Shown here piece after piece: positions 23,013-23,300 of a DNA stretch of 23,300 nucleotides (its first letter is position 1; the number at the start of each line of letters is the position of its first letter). Origin of the DNA: an uncultured Bacteroidales bacterium (GTDB lineage Bacteria; Bacteroidota; Bacteroidia; Bacteroidales; Paludibacteraceae). The notes below the pieces were generated by a model. That model worked only from the letters and a program-made list of their open reading frames with translations. It searched no databases and had not been told where the DNA came from. The stretch covers positions 1 through 23,300 of the forward strand of contig CALCGR010000108.1 of NCBI GenBank assembly GCA_937901025.1. Reading direction: 5' to 3'. The position numbers and the translations under genes were made by a program.

Positions 23013-23061
23013 ATTTATCAATTCTAGAGAGAGTAACACCACTCAAAAAGTATTGATAAAT
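23013..23061. repeat. 10-bp inverted repeat downstream of dnaX
   Basis: ATTTATCAAT (23013-23022) and ATTGATAAAT (23052-23061) are perfect inverted copies 29 bp apart. GGTATCA then occurs twice (23062-23068 and 23084-23090, 22 bp apart). The surrounding 302 bp after dnaX carry no gene that I can see. Confidence 0.65.
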
Positions 23062-23112
23062 GGTATCACTATGATAATATATAGGTATCAAGGATCTAGA
23101 CAATCTGAAAAA

Positions 23113-23146
23113 GAAAGAGAGTGGTTGCAGCCACTCTCTTTTCTTT
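23113..23146 (+). terminator. Strong intrinsic terminator of the dnaA-dnaX unit
   Basis: AAAGAGAGTGG (23114-23124) pairs perfectly with CCACTCTCTTT (23131-23141), with a 6-nt loop and a following T-rich run. The remaining 23150-23300 is extremely AT-rich and appears non-coding. Confidence 0.85.
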
Positions 23147-23300
23147 TAAGTTTTCTGGCACTTTGGTATCTTTATAATATCATCAATTCTATAATTATCA
23201 ATGTTATATTATGGAATAATTTTTTTTAAAAATTTTTCCATATTTAAATAATATTAATTACATAATACTAATATATATAACTATCTATATTATTTATAAT

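Overview
The window looks like a chromosomal segment of a Bacteroidales (Bacteroidota) bacterium. The evidence is the repeated Bacteroidota promoter form TTTG-N19-20-TAnnTTTG, the gene families present (DUF5689 lipoprotein, DUF1573 protein, CarboxypepD_reg-like TonB-dependent receptor, amidase/MCE pair) and the scarcity of Shine-Dalgarno sites. The genus cannot be fixed from the sequence alone.

Layout. (1) 1-3387 is an accessory region on the + strand. It holds a 22-bp direct repeat, a promoter followed by a long rod-like hairpin (possible small RNA), one uncharacterised small gene, and a phage-like cassette. The cassette runs from a promoter with an upstream perfect palindrome through a P5/lysozyme-like protein, three small paralogous proteins, a holin-like membrane protein and a lipoprotein with a C-terminal membrane anchor (unimolecular-spanin topology). 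It ends at a hairpin terminator, next to the 3' end of tRNA-Thr(CGU). (2) 3401-17823 is a tightly packed block of minus-strand genes. Read in transcription order it is: bifunctional Rel (p)ppGpp synthetase/hydrolase, DUF1573 protein, MeaB GTPase, DnaB helicase, AsnRS, a three-gene outer-membrane uptake set (TonB-dependent receptor, DUF5689 lipoprotein, four-domain lipocalin-like lipoprotein), a shortened CvpA-like protein, FolK and tRNA-Thr. (3) 17824-17991 is a divergent promoter region. (4) 17992-19911 (+) encodes an N-acetylmuramoyl-L-alanine amidase and an MCE/MlaD-family protein. (5) 19912-20238 is a control region with two identical DnaA-box-like sites and a promoter. (6) 20239-22998 (+) encodes DnaA and a DnaX whose C-terminus has been replaced by a Q-P-A repeat linker plus a MORN-like tail. 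(7) 22999-23300 is very AT-rich non-coding DNA with an inverted repeat and a strong terminator.

How the genes fit together. The right two thirds is core replication (DnaA, DnaB, DnaX), stringent response, tRNA charging and envelope maintenance, plus one outer-membrane uptake locus of unknown substrate. The left 3.4 kb is the most unusual part. It has the order endolysin-like, unknown paralogs, holin-like, spanin-like, with no capsid, tail, integrase or terminase genes visible. It could be the end of a prophage that continues left of the window, a domesticated lysis module, or a lysis-type secretion cassette (compare type 10 secretion) with the three paralogs as candidate cargo. The last reading is a hypothesis.
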